From: a virus
Length of the DNA stretch: 22,230 nucleotides
IMG/VR virus record: IMGVR_UViG_3300036770_005873
Span: 1-22,230 of that record
Reading direction: 5' to 3' (one strand)
A program made the position numbers and the translations under genes. Each line of letters begins with the position of its first letter. Position 1 is the stretch's first letter. Under the pieces are notes generated by a model. That model searched no databases. It was not told where the DNA came from and saw only the letters and a list, made by a program, of their open reading frames with translations. Shown in pieces: positions 12,572-19,208 of this stretch.

Positions 12572-12727
12572 ATGATAGGAACAATAATATTTGCAATTAT
12601 TTGTATAGTTTTATTACCTGTGGCGTGGCTATGGGTTACAAGAATTGATTACATGCATAAAAATCATCCTGACTATAAAGGGGAAGATTTATTTGATGAA
12701 GATGAAAAAGATGATATCAAAAATTAA
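12572..12727 (+). CDS. small single-span membrane protein
   Basis: 51 residues. The first 22 (MIGTIIFAIICIVLLPVAWL...) form a membrane helix; the rest is acidic and soluble (RIDYMHKNHPDYKGEDLFDEDEKDD). It begins 8 nt after the previous stop and fits the operon spacing. Confidence 0.65.
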   Translation: MIGTIIFAIICIVLLPVAWLWVTRIDYMHKNHPDYKGEDLFDEDEKDDIKN

Positions 12728-12809
12728 GTTAATTCTGAAAGATATTTGGTTGGGGTTCTCCCTTTCCAATGAGTTCAGAAACAACCACCAACAATGGCCT
12801 AAAATATAG
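12711..12809 (+). CDS. possible 32-residue microprotein
   Basis: ATG at 12711, overlapping the previous gene by 17 nt; sequence MISKIKLILKDIWLGFSLSN... ending in HQQWPKI. It ends 2 nt before the thioesterase ATG, filling an otherwise unused gap in a gap-free operon. Coding is plausible from context only. Confidence 0.35.
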   Translation: MISKIKLILKDIWLGFSLSNEFRNNHQQWPKI

Positions 12810-12811
12810 TT

Positions 12812-13186
12812 ATGATTTACAGAACAAGAAAAATTGTAAAGTACGAAGATTTGAACCCAAGAGGAACACTCTTTGGAGGGCAATTGTTGAAGTGGATTGA
12901 TGAAGAAGCGTCTGTTTACGCCATTTGTCAAATTGGTGATCGAATGGTTGTCACCAAAGCCATGTCCAAAATCGATTTCAGGACATCTCCGAAATTAGGT
13001 GATATTGTCGAGATCGGTATGGATTTAGTAAGATTAGGTAATACCTCAATCACCTTCAAATGTAATGTAAGAAACAAATACACAAAAGAGGATGTAATCA
13101 CTATTGATGAAATTGTATTCGTTAGAGTAGATGAAACCGGAAAACCAACCTCCATCGATAAAGAAAAAATACATCAAAATGAATAA
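12812..13186 (+). CDS. hotdog-fold acyl-CoA thioesterase
   Basis: 124 residues forming a single hotdog domain of the acyl-CoA thioesterase (YciA-like) type. Diagnostic parts are LNPRGTLFGGQLLKWIDEEA (residues 14-33, with D30 as the likely catalytic acid), VVTKAMSKIDFRTSPKLGDIVEI and the strand LVRLGNTSITFKCNVRNK. These enzymes hydrolyse acyl-CoA and act as hexamers. The protein is slightly shorter than bacterial members at the C-terminus. Its stop lies 8 nt inside the thymidylate synthase gene, so the pair is translationally coupled. A role in host lipid turnover during infection is inference. Confidence 0.88.
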   Translation: MIYRTRKIVKYEDLNPRGTLFGGQLLKWIDEEASVYAICQIGDRMVVTKAMSKIDFRTSPKLGDIVEIGMDLVRLGNTSITFKCNVRNKYTKEDVITIDEIVFVRVDETGKPTSIDKEKIHQNE

Positions 13187-14291
13187 TATAGACAAATCAT
13201 ACCAACAACTTTTACAAGATATCCTTGATAATGGTATTCAAAAAAAGGATAGAACTGGAACTGGAACCATTTCTGTATTCGGAAGACAAATTCGTCATAA
13301 AATGTCAGAGGGGTTTCCTCTTCTTACGACTAAGAAGATGGCGTGGAAAACTATGGTGACAGAACTTCTATGGTTTTTGAGAGGGGATACCAACATCAAA
13401 TTCTTATTGGATTATAATTGTCACATTTGGGATGGAGATGCCTTCAAAAACTTTATGAATAATATCGAAGGCAATCCAGATTTAATTTGGAATCAAGAAC
13501 AATTCATTAAGAAAATAAAAACCGACGAAGAGTTTGCACATAAGTGGGGTGATTTAGGCCCTATCTATGGGGCTCAATGGAGAAGTTGGGAAACAAGAAA
13601 AGTGGTTAATGATTCCAAATTATTACCTGAATATTTTGACGATACTGAACTAATAGACCAAATCAAAAACCTAGTCAATGAACTTAAGTCAAATCCTGAT
13701 AGTAGAAGATTGATGGTATCTGCTTGGAATGTGGGTGAATTAGACCAAATGGTTTTACCACCTTGTCATTATGGATTTCAAGTTTATACAAGAGAGTTAA
13801 GTATTGGAGAAAGATTGGATTTGGCATCCAAAATATATTATGTTGGTTTTGAACCATCTGACTTTGTTAAGGTTACACATCAAGAAATTGATAAGTTATA
13901 TCCCGTTCCTAAACGAGCAATCTCTCTAATGTGGAATCAAAGAAGTGTAGATACATTTTTAGGATTGCCATTCAACATTGCTTCTTATGGTTTGTTATTG
14001 GAGATTATTGCAAAGGAAGTTAATATGATACCTGATGAATTGATTGGTAACTTGGGTGATGTGCATTTATACTCAAACCACATTGAACAGGCAAAAGAAC
14101 AAATCCGTAGAGATCCATTTGAATTACCATCAGTAACGATAACTGAAAGAGAATGGTATCTACATGAATTGGTTAAATCAAAATCGGAAGAAAGAAATTT
14201 TGAACGAAAAATTAGGAGTTACAGACCTGATTGTTTTGAATTGGTGGGTTATCAGTCACATGATAAAATTAAAGCTCCTTTGTCGAATTGA
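13179..14291 (+). CDS. thyA: thymidylate synthase with long insertions
   Basis: 370 residues from the ATG at 13179; an ATG at 13131 would lie inside the thioesterase and gives a non-family N-terminus. The enzyme makes dTMP from dUMP using methylene-tetrahydrofolate. Motifs: DRTGTGTISVFG (residues 24-35), the WFLRGDTNIKFL block, LGPIYGAQWR (126-135), RRLMVSAWNVGELDQMVLPPCHYGFQVY with nucleophile C196, and LPFNIASYGLLL followed by GDVHLYSNH. Compared with the roughly 264-residue E. coli enzyme it has an insertion at about 84-120 and another at about 204-247 between FQVY and MWNQRS; long ThyA forms like this occur in bacteria and phages. All key residues look present. Confidence 0.96.
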   Translation: MNNIDKSYQQLLQDILDNGIQKKDRTGTGTISVFGRQIRHKMSEGFPLLTTKKMAWKTMVTELLWFLRGDTNIKFLLDYNCHIWDGDAFKNFMNNIEGNPDLIWNQEQFIKKIKTDEEFAHKWGDLGPIYGAQWRSWETRKVVNDSKLLPEYFDDTELIDQIKNLVNELKSNPDSRRLMVSAWNVGELDQMVLPPCHYGFQVYTRELSIGERLDLASKIYYVGFEPSDFVKVTHQEIDKLYPVPKRAISLMWNQRSVDTFLGLPFNIASYGLLLEIIAKEVNMIPDELIGNLGDVHLYSNHIEQAKEQIRRDPFELPSVTITEREWYLHELVKSKSEERNFERKIRSYRPDCFELVGYQSHDKIKAPLSN

Positions 14292-14294
14292 GTC

Positions 14295-14531
14295 ATGCAA
14301 ATTGTTATTCTACTCAGTAAAGATGTTCCTCGAGAAATTGCAGAGTTAATCTTGGGACACAAGTTGGAGGGTGGCTACTCGATAGATTATGCATTAAATT
14401 CTTTGGTTTCCTATTATAATGGTAAAGAAATTATTATATTTGATTTTACGAAATATCTAAGATTGGACAACCGATTTAGTGGATATGAAATAGACGATTA
14501 CGGAACAAAAATAGTTATAAATTTCAAATAA
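14295..14531 (+). CDS. small protein of unknown function
   Basis: 78 residues, alpha/beta, beginning QIVILLSKDVPREIAELILGH and ending in strand IDDYGTKIVINF. Starts 3 nt after the thyA stop and directly abuts the next gene (TAA then ATG). No family recognised. Confidence 0.7.
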   Translation: MQIVILLSKDVPREIAELILGHKLEGGYSIDYALNSLVSYYNGKEIIIFDFTKYLRLDNRFSGYEIDDYGTKIVINFK

Positions 14532-14768
14532 ATGTTAAAGTTAACGGAAACACAAAAAAAACAAACTTATGAAATAAGTTTGGAGTCGAATGGTATTGTT
14601 GTCGGGTCATTTGTAAAAATTGATGGGTTCTTCTATTATTACCCACCAAAAGATAGATTTTGGGGGTGTTACTCAGAAGAATTTCTTAAGAGTTTATCGA
14701 ATGAGATAGAAAAATTAAATTATCCAATTAATAAGAATATTGACGAATACTTCGAATTACAAACGTAG
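14532..14768 (+). CDS. small protein of unknown function
   Basis: 78 residues, mixed strands and a C-terminal helix (YEISLESNGIVVGSFVKIDGFFYYYPP, then SEEFLKSLSNEIEKL). It begins at the base following the previous stop codon. Function unknown. Confidence 0.7.
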   Translation: MLKLTETQKKQTYEISLESNGIVVGSFVKIDGFFYYYPPKDRFWGCYSEEFLKSLSNEIEKLNYPINKNIDEYFELQT

Positions 14769-14777
14769 AATTATATT

Positions 14778-14936
14778 ATGGAAGATTCGAAAGCTCGTTG
14801 TAAATGTGGTTGGCCGTGGATATTCCACTATAATTCAAAAGGAAAAATGAATGCAATATTCAAAGCCAAACTCCCACAAAAAACTATTGAAGATTATATT
14901 AAAGGAGATTATTGGTTAAAAAATGAAAAAAGTTGA
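14778..14936 (+). CDS. small 52-residue protein with CKCGW motif
   Basis: Starts 9 nt after the previous stop. Sequence begins MEDSKARCKCGWPWIFHY and continues basic (NSKGKMNAIFKAKL) to an amphipathic helical end. The two cysteines and the histidine could bind metal, but this is weak. It is the last gene of the plus-strand operon, before a hairpin-rich gap. Confidence 0.6.
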   Translation: MEDSKARCKCGWPWIFHYNSKGKMNAIFKAKLPQKTIEDYIKGDYWLKNEKS

Positions 14937-14954
14937 AGAAGTATTTGTAATTTC

Positions 14955-15034
14955 CAATCCTTATAAGGATTGAATCATTTAACACTTTTTCGTTAAATCG
15001 AGGATAATTACGGGAGAGATAATTAATCTCTCTC
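14955..15034. other. three hairpins in the gap between convergent genes
   Basis: The 104-nt gap holds a perfect 18-nt palindrome CAATCCTTATAAGGATTG (14955-14972), TTTAAC/GTTAAA (14978-14983 with 14992-14997) and a 9-pair stem GGGAGAGAT/ATCTCTCTC (15012-15020 with 15026-15034, one G-U). No long T-run follows on either strand, so this is at best an atypical bidirectional terminator; a structured RNA is the alternative. Confidence 0.4.
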
Positions 15035-15040
15035 ACATTA

Positions 15041-15271
15041 TTATTCAGACATAAGTTTTTTCCACGAATCAGTAGAACTAATTAGAGCTAGATTAACCCC
15101 ATTTTCCCATTTAACACTAATTATCTTTTCCTCTCCACCAGGTTCAAAGGGGTCAGTGGTTACGTCGGTAACTTTACCAATCGTTCCAGGAGGCACACCA
15201 ATTTCTCCATCCATGTGATAACACATGACTTTATCTCCAACTTTTAATTCCGCATTTAATGATCCTTTCAT
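15041..15271 (-). CDS. small SH3/KOW-like beta-barrel protein
   Basis: 76 residues from the ATG at 15271 (an upstream non-ATG start at 15304 is possible but adds an unlikely sequence). The pattern LKVGDKVMCYHMDGE, then PPGTIGKVTDVTTDPFE, then ISVKWENG and LALI is that of a small SH3-like barrel. Such domains bind RNA, DNA or proteins; partner unknown. ATG is 3 nt after a TATTTATT box and is divergent from the neighbour at 15305. Confidence 0.7.
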   Translation of the reverse strand: MKGSLNAELKVGDKVMCYHMDGEIGVPPGTIGKVTDVTTDPFEPGGEEKIISVKWENGVNLALISSTDSWKKLMSE

Positions 15272-15274
15272 AAC

Positions 15275-15282
15275 AATAAATA
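15275..15282 (-). promoter_or_regulatory. TATTTATT box 3 nt upstream of a start codon
   Basis: Coding-strand context ATATATTTATTGTTATG. It faces away from the plus-strand box at 15292-15299, so the two together form a compact divergent signal. Confidence 0.4.
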
Positions 15283-15291
15283 TATACAATA

Positions 15292-15299
15292 TATTTATA
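15292..15299 (+). promoter_or_regulatory. TATTTATA box upstream of the membrane-protein gene
   Basis: Coding-strand context ATATATTTATATTCATATG, 5 nt before the ATG at 15305. The only plus-strand example next to a start codon; it shows the box keeps its orientation relative to the gene, not to the genome. Confidence 0.4.
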
Positions 15300-15304
15300 T
15301 TCAT

Positions 15305-15925
15305 ATGGAATTTTTAATTACAGAATCTCAACTAAGAGTTCTTCTTCAAGAAGAAGAAAAATCCCAACTTGGTTTATACGTGAAAAACATGTATGCCTTT
15401 ACAAAACAAATGTTAAATAAAGTTTTCAAATCTTATGGTATAAATCTAAGAATGTTGTTGACTTGGGGTACATCAGTTGGAGGTTTGGTTCTTCCTCTTG
15501 ACCAATATTTGAGAACTCAGCATTTAGGTTTGGATGAAGACCAAAGAATGTTGGTATTAGTGGGAATTATTTTTGCGTTATTTTTCGAGACCAAAAGACC
15601 ATTCATGAAAATTATGTCCTTGATTAAGGAAAATGGTTTGGAAAATATTTTTCAAGATGGACTTCGAAAAGGAACACAATTAAGAGATGCGTTTACAAAC
15701 TTTTTATCGTCGACAAACACAGGAGTTGGGACATTTTTGGAGGCTATCGCCTACAGTTTCCTAATTCCTATTATTACAGATTTTCAATCCGTATTAGGCC
15801 AAACGGAAGACATTGAAACCGCAGCAATATTAATTGCTGAAAGATTGTTGGCCGCAGGAGTTATCTTAGTCGGAAGGCAAGCCTTAATTGATGTAGTAAA
15901 AAATATTTTGAAAAGATTAGGATAA
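15305..15925 (+). CDS. multi-span membrane protein with N-terminal tag-like module
   Basis: 206 residues. The N-terminus (MEFLITESQLRVLLQEEEKS) is a short amphipathic module unlike the rest. Hydrophobic segments follow at about 48-65 (LLTWGTSVGGLVLPLDQYL), 78-95 (MLVLVGIIFALFFETK), 140-160 (GTFLEAIAYSFLIPIITDF) and 176-190 (AAILIAERLLAAGVILVG). Unknown function. The ITESQL-type start resembles N-termini of several putative virion proteins here, suggesting the protein may be packaged or virion-associated (inference). The divergent neighbour is a small SH3-like protein. Confidence 0.7.
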   Translation: MEFLITESQLRVLLQEEEKSQLGLYVKNMYAFTKQMLNKVFKSYGINLRMLLTWGTSVGGLVLPLDQYLRTQHLGLDEDQRMLVLVGIIFALFFETKRPFMKIMSLIKENGLENIFQDGLRKGTQLRDAFTNFLSSTNTGVGTFLEAIAYSFLIPIITDFQSVLGQTEDIETAAILIAERLLAAGVILVGRQALIDVVKNILKRLG

Positions 15926-15932
15926 CAATAAT

Positions 15933-16325
15933 TTAGTCTACAAGATTAACAACTTCGGTACAAACTAATGGATTTTCTATTCCGAAGTAAATTAAAACAT
16001 CCGATAATAAATCATTGGTTTTACGAACTACCATATAATAAGACCCACTTTCGGCGGTTAAAGTTCTCTGTCCCGCTAAATCTTTAATTGCTGAAAAATA
16101 TATATCTGACCCACCTCCTGATGGTAGAATATAAAGCGTGTATTCAATATATTCTTTGTCAATGACTTGTCTATAAATTTTTGTCCCTGATAATTCCATC
16201 TTGAATTTTGTCTGAAATTTGAAAATGGGAGATTCATCGGCACCAGGAGGAGCCCATTCCAAATCGAATGTATGTGTTTCTAAAAATCTATTGATTTTGT
16301 TCCATAACGGACTTGATGGTTCCAT
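15933..16325 (-). CDS. protein of unknown function, beta-rich
   Basis: 130 residues, mostly strands with a glycine-rich turn (YILPSGGGSDIYFSAIKDL, SGSYYMVVRKTNDLLSDVLIYFG). No signal peptide or motif recognised. It follows the cupin-like gene by 3 nt on the same strand and is convergent with the membrane protein gene (7-nt gap). It could be a virion or assembly protein. Confidence 0.65.
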   Translation of the reverse strand: MEPSSPLWNKINRFLETHTFDLEWAPPGADESPIFKFQTKFKMELSGTKIYRQVIDKEYIEYTLYILPSGGGSDIYFSAIKDLAGQRTLTAESGSYYMVVRKTNDLLSDVLIYFGIENPLVCTEVVNLVD

Positions 16326-16328
16326 ATC

Positions 16329-16595
16329 CTATAATTCTTCTATTTCGACAACCAATTGGTCCGGTCCTTTTATGACTCTGTGCCAAACAAATTTGGGAAT
16401 GTGAATATGACTGGCCCGAGACAATTTGACTGGCAATTCATTTTCCATTTGAAATGACCATCCACCATCTTCGATAATGGTTACATTTCGGTCATTAAAG
16501 TCTTGGTGCCACTTTAATTCTTCTTCCTCCACATCAGGACTAAACGTCCTGATTTTTTTATTATCAACTTCTATTTGTTCAAAAGGAAAATCCAT
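16329..16595 (-). CDS. small cupin-like protein
   Basis: 88 residues from the ATG at 16595, which overlaps the previous stop codon (TAATG). The profile DFPFEQIEVDNKKIRTFSPDV, EELKWHQDFNDR, then GWSFQMENELPVKL and HIHIPKFVWHRVIKG fits a single small cupin/jelly-roll barrel. H-x-H and W-H near the end are possible metal ligands. The role is unknown. Gene order suggests coupled expression with both flanking genes. Confidence 0.75.
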   Translation of the reverse strand: MDFPFEQIEVDNKKIRTFSPDVEEEELKWHQDFNDRNVTIIEDGGWSFQMENELPVKLSRASHIHIPKFVWHRVIKGPDQLVVEIEEL

Positions 16596-17218
16596 TACCA
16601 AGAATTTGAAGATGATAATCCGAGTTGTTTTGCGTAACGACCTACATTACAGCTCCAGTATCCTGCAGTGGTTCTGTCTTTCTTTTGGTCACATTTATGT
16701 CGTGCTCTAAATGATTTCGCAGCTCCCTTATTTTTATTTCTAACTCTTAAGTTAGGGTCGCCAAAAGAAACTTTTTTAATACCACCACTTTTAGATTTCA
16801 CATAAACCGCAAATTTCTTTGGCCCTCCGGAAGTTCTAAATGGTTTATTCAACTTAACATTTTTACCTCTATGTTTCGCTTCTTCCAAAACGTCTTCCTC
16901 ATCTTCATCTTCATTCACAAATGGGGCATCAAGATAAATTAATTGACCTTTAATCATTACTTTTTTACCTAAGTCTGATTCAACCATCAAAGTATCCTCT
17001 TCATTCAGTTCGATTTTACCTGCTTCCCACAATCTTCTTACTTCATTTACCAAATCGAAATAACTTTCAGAATAAGCTCTGAAAATGTTATTTGTCAAAG
17101 TTAATTCATTATCAACATGGTATTTTAATGCCTCAGAAAGTTCAACAGATTCTTTAATAATTAAAGATTTGTTCAAATGGTCTTCTAATGTTTCTTTGAT
17201 AAGTTCCCTTAAATCCAT
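16595..17218 (-). CDS. protein with tag-like N-terminus and phage FGDPN/YWSC domain
   Basis: 207 residues. The N-terminal segment MDLRELIKETLEDHLN is an amphipathic helix. The middle is acidic (VNEDEDEEDVLEEA, about residues 102-115). The C-terminal domain is strongly basic and distinctive: KPFRTSGGPKKFAVYVKSK, VSFGDPNLRV, FRARHKCDQKKDRTTAGYWSCNVG. From memory this FGDPN plus RHxC/YWSC block recurs in large tailed phages, often attached to head-related proteins, but I cannot name it. The cysteines (C176, C190 approximately) suggest metal binding. A TATAAATA box lies 15 nt upstream. The stop overlaps the cupin-like gene. Confidence 0.75.
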   Translation of the reverse strand: MDLRELIKETLEDHLNKSLIIKESVELSEALKYHVDNELTLTNNIFRAYSESYFDLVNEVRRLWEAGKIELNEEDTLMVESDLGKKVMIKGQLIYLDAPFVNEDEDEEDVLEEAKHRGKNVKLNKPFRTSGGPKKFAVYVKSKSGGIKKVSFGDPNLRVRNKNKGAAKSFRARHKCDQKKDRTTAGYWSCNVGRYAKQLGLSSSNSW

Positions 17219-17233
17219 TGGTATGCTATTTCT

Positions 17234-17241
17234 TATAAATA
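17234..17241 (-). promoter_or_regulatory. TATTTATA box upstream of the FGDPN-domain gene
   Basis: Coding-strand context GAGTATTTATAAGA, 15 nt before the ATG at 17218. Lies in the 26-nt gap after the envelope operon, so it may start a new transcript. Confidence 0.4.
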
Positions 17242-17244
17242 CTC

Positions 17245-17862
17245 TTATTCCTTATTAAATTTAATCTTCCAATATACCCCTCCCATTATGTATGGAGTGA
17301 AACTACCTGTTACCCCATCAAAAGTTCTATTTGCAACACCTCCACCAATTTGAAATATTTTATCGTCTTTGGTTTTCAATAATACACTTGTACCTAGTGA
17401 ATTAACCCAATCTTGGTGACTTAAAGCCCCATTCAATCCAATATAAACTTGGTTCCTAACTTTCGGTGGTTCAGGTACAGGTTCCCTAACTATCTTGGGT
17501 TTGACATTTGCGGTAAACTTTCTTGAAACAACATTATTTTGTGAAATGGTGTCAAATAAATATATAAACCCCTGATTATTATTCAACGTTATTGTATCCT
17601 GTACGAAATTTTTCAAGTAAAAATTTTTGAGAATGAATGCGGTGTCAACTATTGGAGTCGGTGCGGGTACTTCAACAATTTTCTCCACTTCAACCTCGTA
17701 TGGTACTTCGACCTCCACTTCATAAATAACTTCTTGAGGTATTGTATCATAAATTAATTTTTCTTCTATTTCAATTTGTGGAGGGACGAAAAATTGTAAG
17801 AATATTATTATGCCCACCATTATGAGTATTATTATGTGTCTAATATCAAATATCTTTTTCAT
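17245..17862 (-). CDS. membrane-anchored protein with periplasmic stalk and beta-rich C-terminus
   Basis: 205 residues. Residues 9-27 (HIIILIMVGIIIFLQFFV) are a signal-anchor helix after a basic MKKIFDIR. Residues about 30-75 form a stalk of alternating E/V (YEVEVEVPYEVEVEKIVEVP), then a proline-rich stretch (REPVPEPPK). The last 65 residues (VYIGLNGALSHQ..LGTSVLLKTKDDKIFQIGGGVANRTF..FTPYIMGGVYWKIKF) have alternating polar/apolar strands like an outer-membrane barrel fragment. A spacer that spans the periplasm is implied, as for spanins. Last gene of the envelope operon; 4 nt from the Ala/Ser-repeat gene. Confidence 0.7.
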   Translation of the reverse strand: MKKIFDIRHIIILIMVGIIIFLQFFVPPQIEIEEKLIYDTIPQEVIYEVEVEVPYEVEVEKIVEVPAPTPIVDTAFILKNFYLKNFVQDTITLNNNQGFIYLFDTISQNNVVSRKFTANVKPKIVREPVPEPPKVRNQVYIGLNGALSHQDWVNSLGTSVLLKTKDDKIFQIGGGVANRTFDGVTGSFTPYIMGGVYWKIKFNKE

Positions 17863-17866
17863 ATCG

Positions 17867-19186
17867 TTATAGGATTAATCTTGATCCAATCAAGAAGTTA
17901 CTTAAGATTGGGGAACCTGATGCTCCCAATGCTCTGTAGTTTAGGCTCAGACCGAATCTTTTACTAATTCGGTAATCAAATGAGGAACCAACCAAAAATG
18001 AAAATTGTCTATTAACCGTCGTTTCTCTTATTTTGGGGTTATATGATATTGGTGAATTCATAAGAAAAACCTGTGGTGACAATGTAATTTTTGAATTTAC
18101 GGTATATGGTTTTGTCCAAAACACAACTGCGGAAGTTGAGAGAGATAAGTTAAATACCGATTTCTTTTCAGAATCTTTTAACAATAAAGTAATTACACCA
18201 ACGTTATATCCATAGGTACCGTATTTTTCACTTGGTTTAATATTCGTATATCCAACTAACCCCATATAATTTCCTTCCAAGTAGGCGCCTGTAACTGAAT
18301 ACGAATGAATCCGATTCAACTTACCATCTTGAAAGTCCATCTTGGTATATCCTCCACCTACTGCAAATTGATTTAATGTACTCCAAATCATTGCATTTGC
18401 ACTCCAAGATTCGTTTCCTGCCAACGATGATTGGCTCACTCCGAATGATGCGATTACACTATATTTCAAATCAGGTCCTTGTGCGGTTGTCAAATCAGAC
18501 GCAACCAACATTGGATTTACGGGGGCTGCTTTCTTTTTTTCACCTTTACCTTTTTCATCTGAACTTTCATCCCCACTTTCACTTGAATCTCCTCCTTCGG
18601 ATCCACCTTCTTCTGAACTACCTTCACTGGAATTCGATTCACTTGAACTTGATTCACTTGAACTTGATTCTCCCGTACTATTTCCCGAACTTGTTTCACT
18701 CGATGAGGACTGTGATGATGAACTCGAACTTGTTGAGGAAGAAGAGGATGATGTTGTGGAAGAAGCTGCAGAGGACGCAGAAGAAGAAGCCGCTGATGAT
18801 GCTGAAGATGATGCCGCTGAGGAAGCTGCTGATGACGCAGCGGAGGATGCTGCTGAAGAGGCGGCGGCTGATGCGGCATTTGCTGCGGCTTGTGATACTG
18901 CTTGTGTGACAGTTTGGGTTACTACCTCATTTGCCGGACATGGAGTGGAAAAAATTCCATTAACCCACATTGTGACTTCTCCTGAAATAAATTGTTGGTA
19001 TGTAAATGTTTTGGATTTGTTTCTGACGATGACTAATATACCACTGTTTGATTGTATCGGTATAGAAACAACATATGTTTTTGAATCACAGGGGTCAATG
19101 TAAGTTTGAGTTACTACTTGCCCCTGTGATTCGTGGTAAAATAATACCACAAAAAATAACATTAAAAATATTTTTAGACTTTTCAA
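17867..19186 (-). CDS. secreted protein with Ala/Ser repeat and C-terminal beta-barrel-like domain
   Basis: 439 residues. The start is TTG at 19186: in-frame stops lie immediately upstream, and the first in-frame ATG is residue 9, which would remove the basic start of the signal peptide (MKSLKIFLMLFFVVLFYHES|QG). Residues 24-93 form a small domain with C33 and C83. Residues about 98-210 are low complexity: SSA/AAS triplets, then Ser, then Ser/Glu/Gly. After a basic linker (KGKGEKKK) comes a C-terminal roughly 215-residue region of alternating amphipathic strands (YSVIASFGVSQ, ANAMIWSTLNQFAVGGGYTK, FSFLVGSSFDYRISKRFGLSLNYRALG) like an outer-membrane barrel. It sits between the CsgG-like gene and the membrane-anchored gene, 22 nt after the former. 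Function unknown. Confidence 0.75.
   Translation of the reverse strand: MKSLKIFLMLFFVVLFYHESQGQVVTQTYIDPCDSKTYVVSIPIQSNSGILVIVRNKSKTFTYQQFISGEVTMWVNGIFSTPCPANEVVTQTVTQAVSQAAANAASAAASSAASSAASSAASSAASSSASSAASSSASSAASSTTSSSSSSTSSSSSSQSSSSETSSGNSTGESSSSESSSSESNSSEGSSEEGGSEGGDSSESGDESSDEKGKGEKKKAAPVNPMLVASDLTTAQGPDLKYSVIASFGVSQSSLAGNESWSANAMIWSTLNQFAVGGGYTKMDFQDGKLNRIHSYSVTGAYLEGNYMGLVGYTNIKPSEKYGTYGYNVGVITLLLKDSEKKSVFNLSLSTSAVVFWTKPYTVNSKITLSPQVFLMNSPISYNPKIRETTVNRQFSFLVGSSFDYRISKRFGLSLNYRALGASGSPILSNFLIGSRLIL
18557..18895 (-). repeat. degenerate low-complexity repeat encoding Ala/Ser tract
   Basis: Codes for residues about 98-210 of the Ala/Ser protein. Ala-rich part (towards 18895) has a three-codon SSA/AAS periodicity; the part towards 18557 is Ser then Ser-Glu-Gly. 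Codon use is mixed, so it is selected at protein level rather than a fresh nucleotide expansion. Long ORFs in other frames here are artefacts of the repeat. Confidence 0.85.
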
Positions 19187-19208
19187 TTATCATCGGTTTC
19201 AAAATATT

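Noticed and set aside
18376-19103. Long plus-strand and alternate-frame ORFs opposite the Ala/Ser tract
   Set aside because: Low-complexity repeats keep several frames open; the products (E/A- or L/H-rich) have no fold signal, whereas the minus-strand frame has a signal peptide and barrel-like end.
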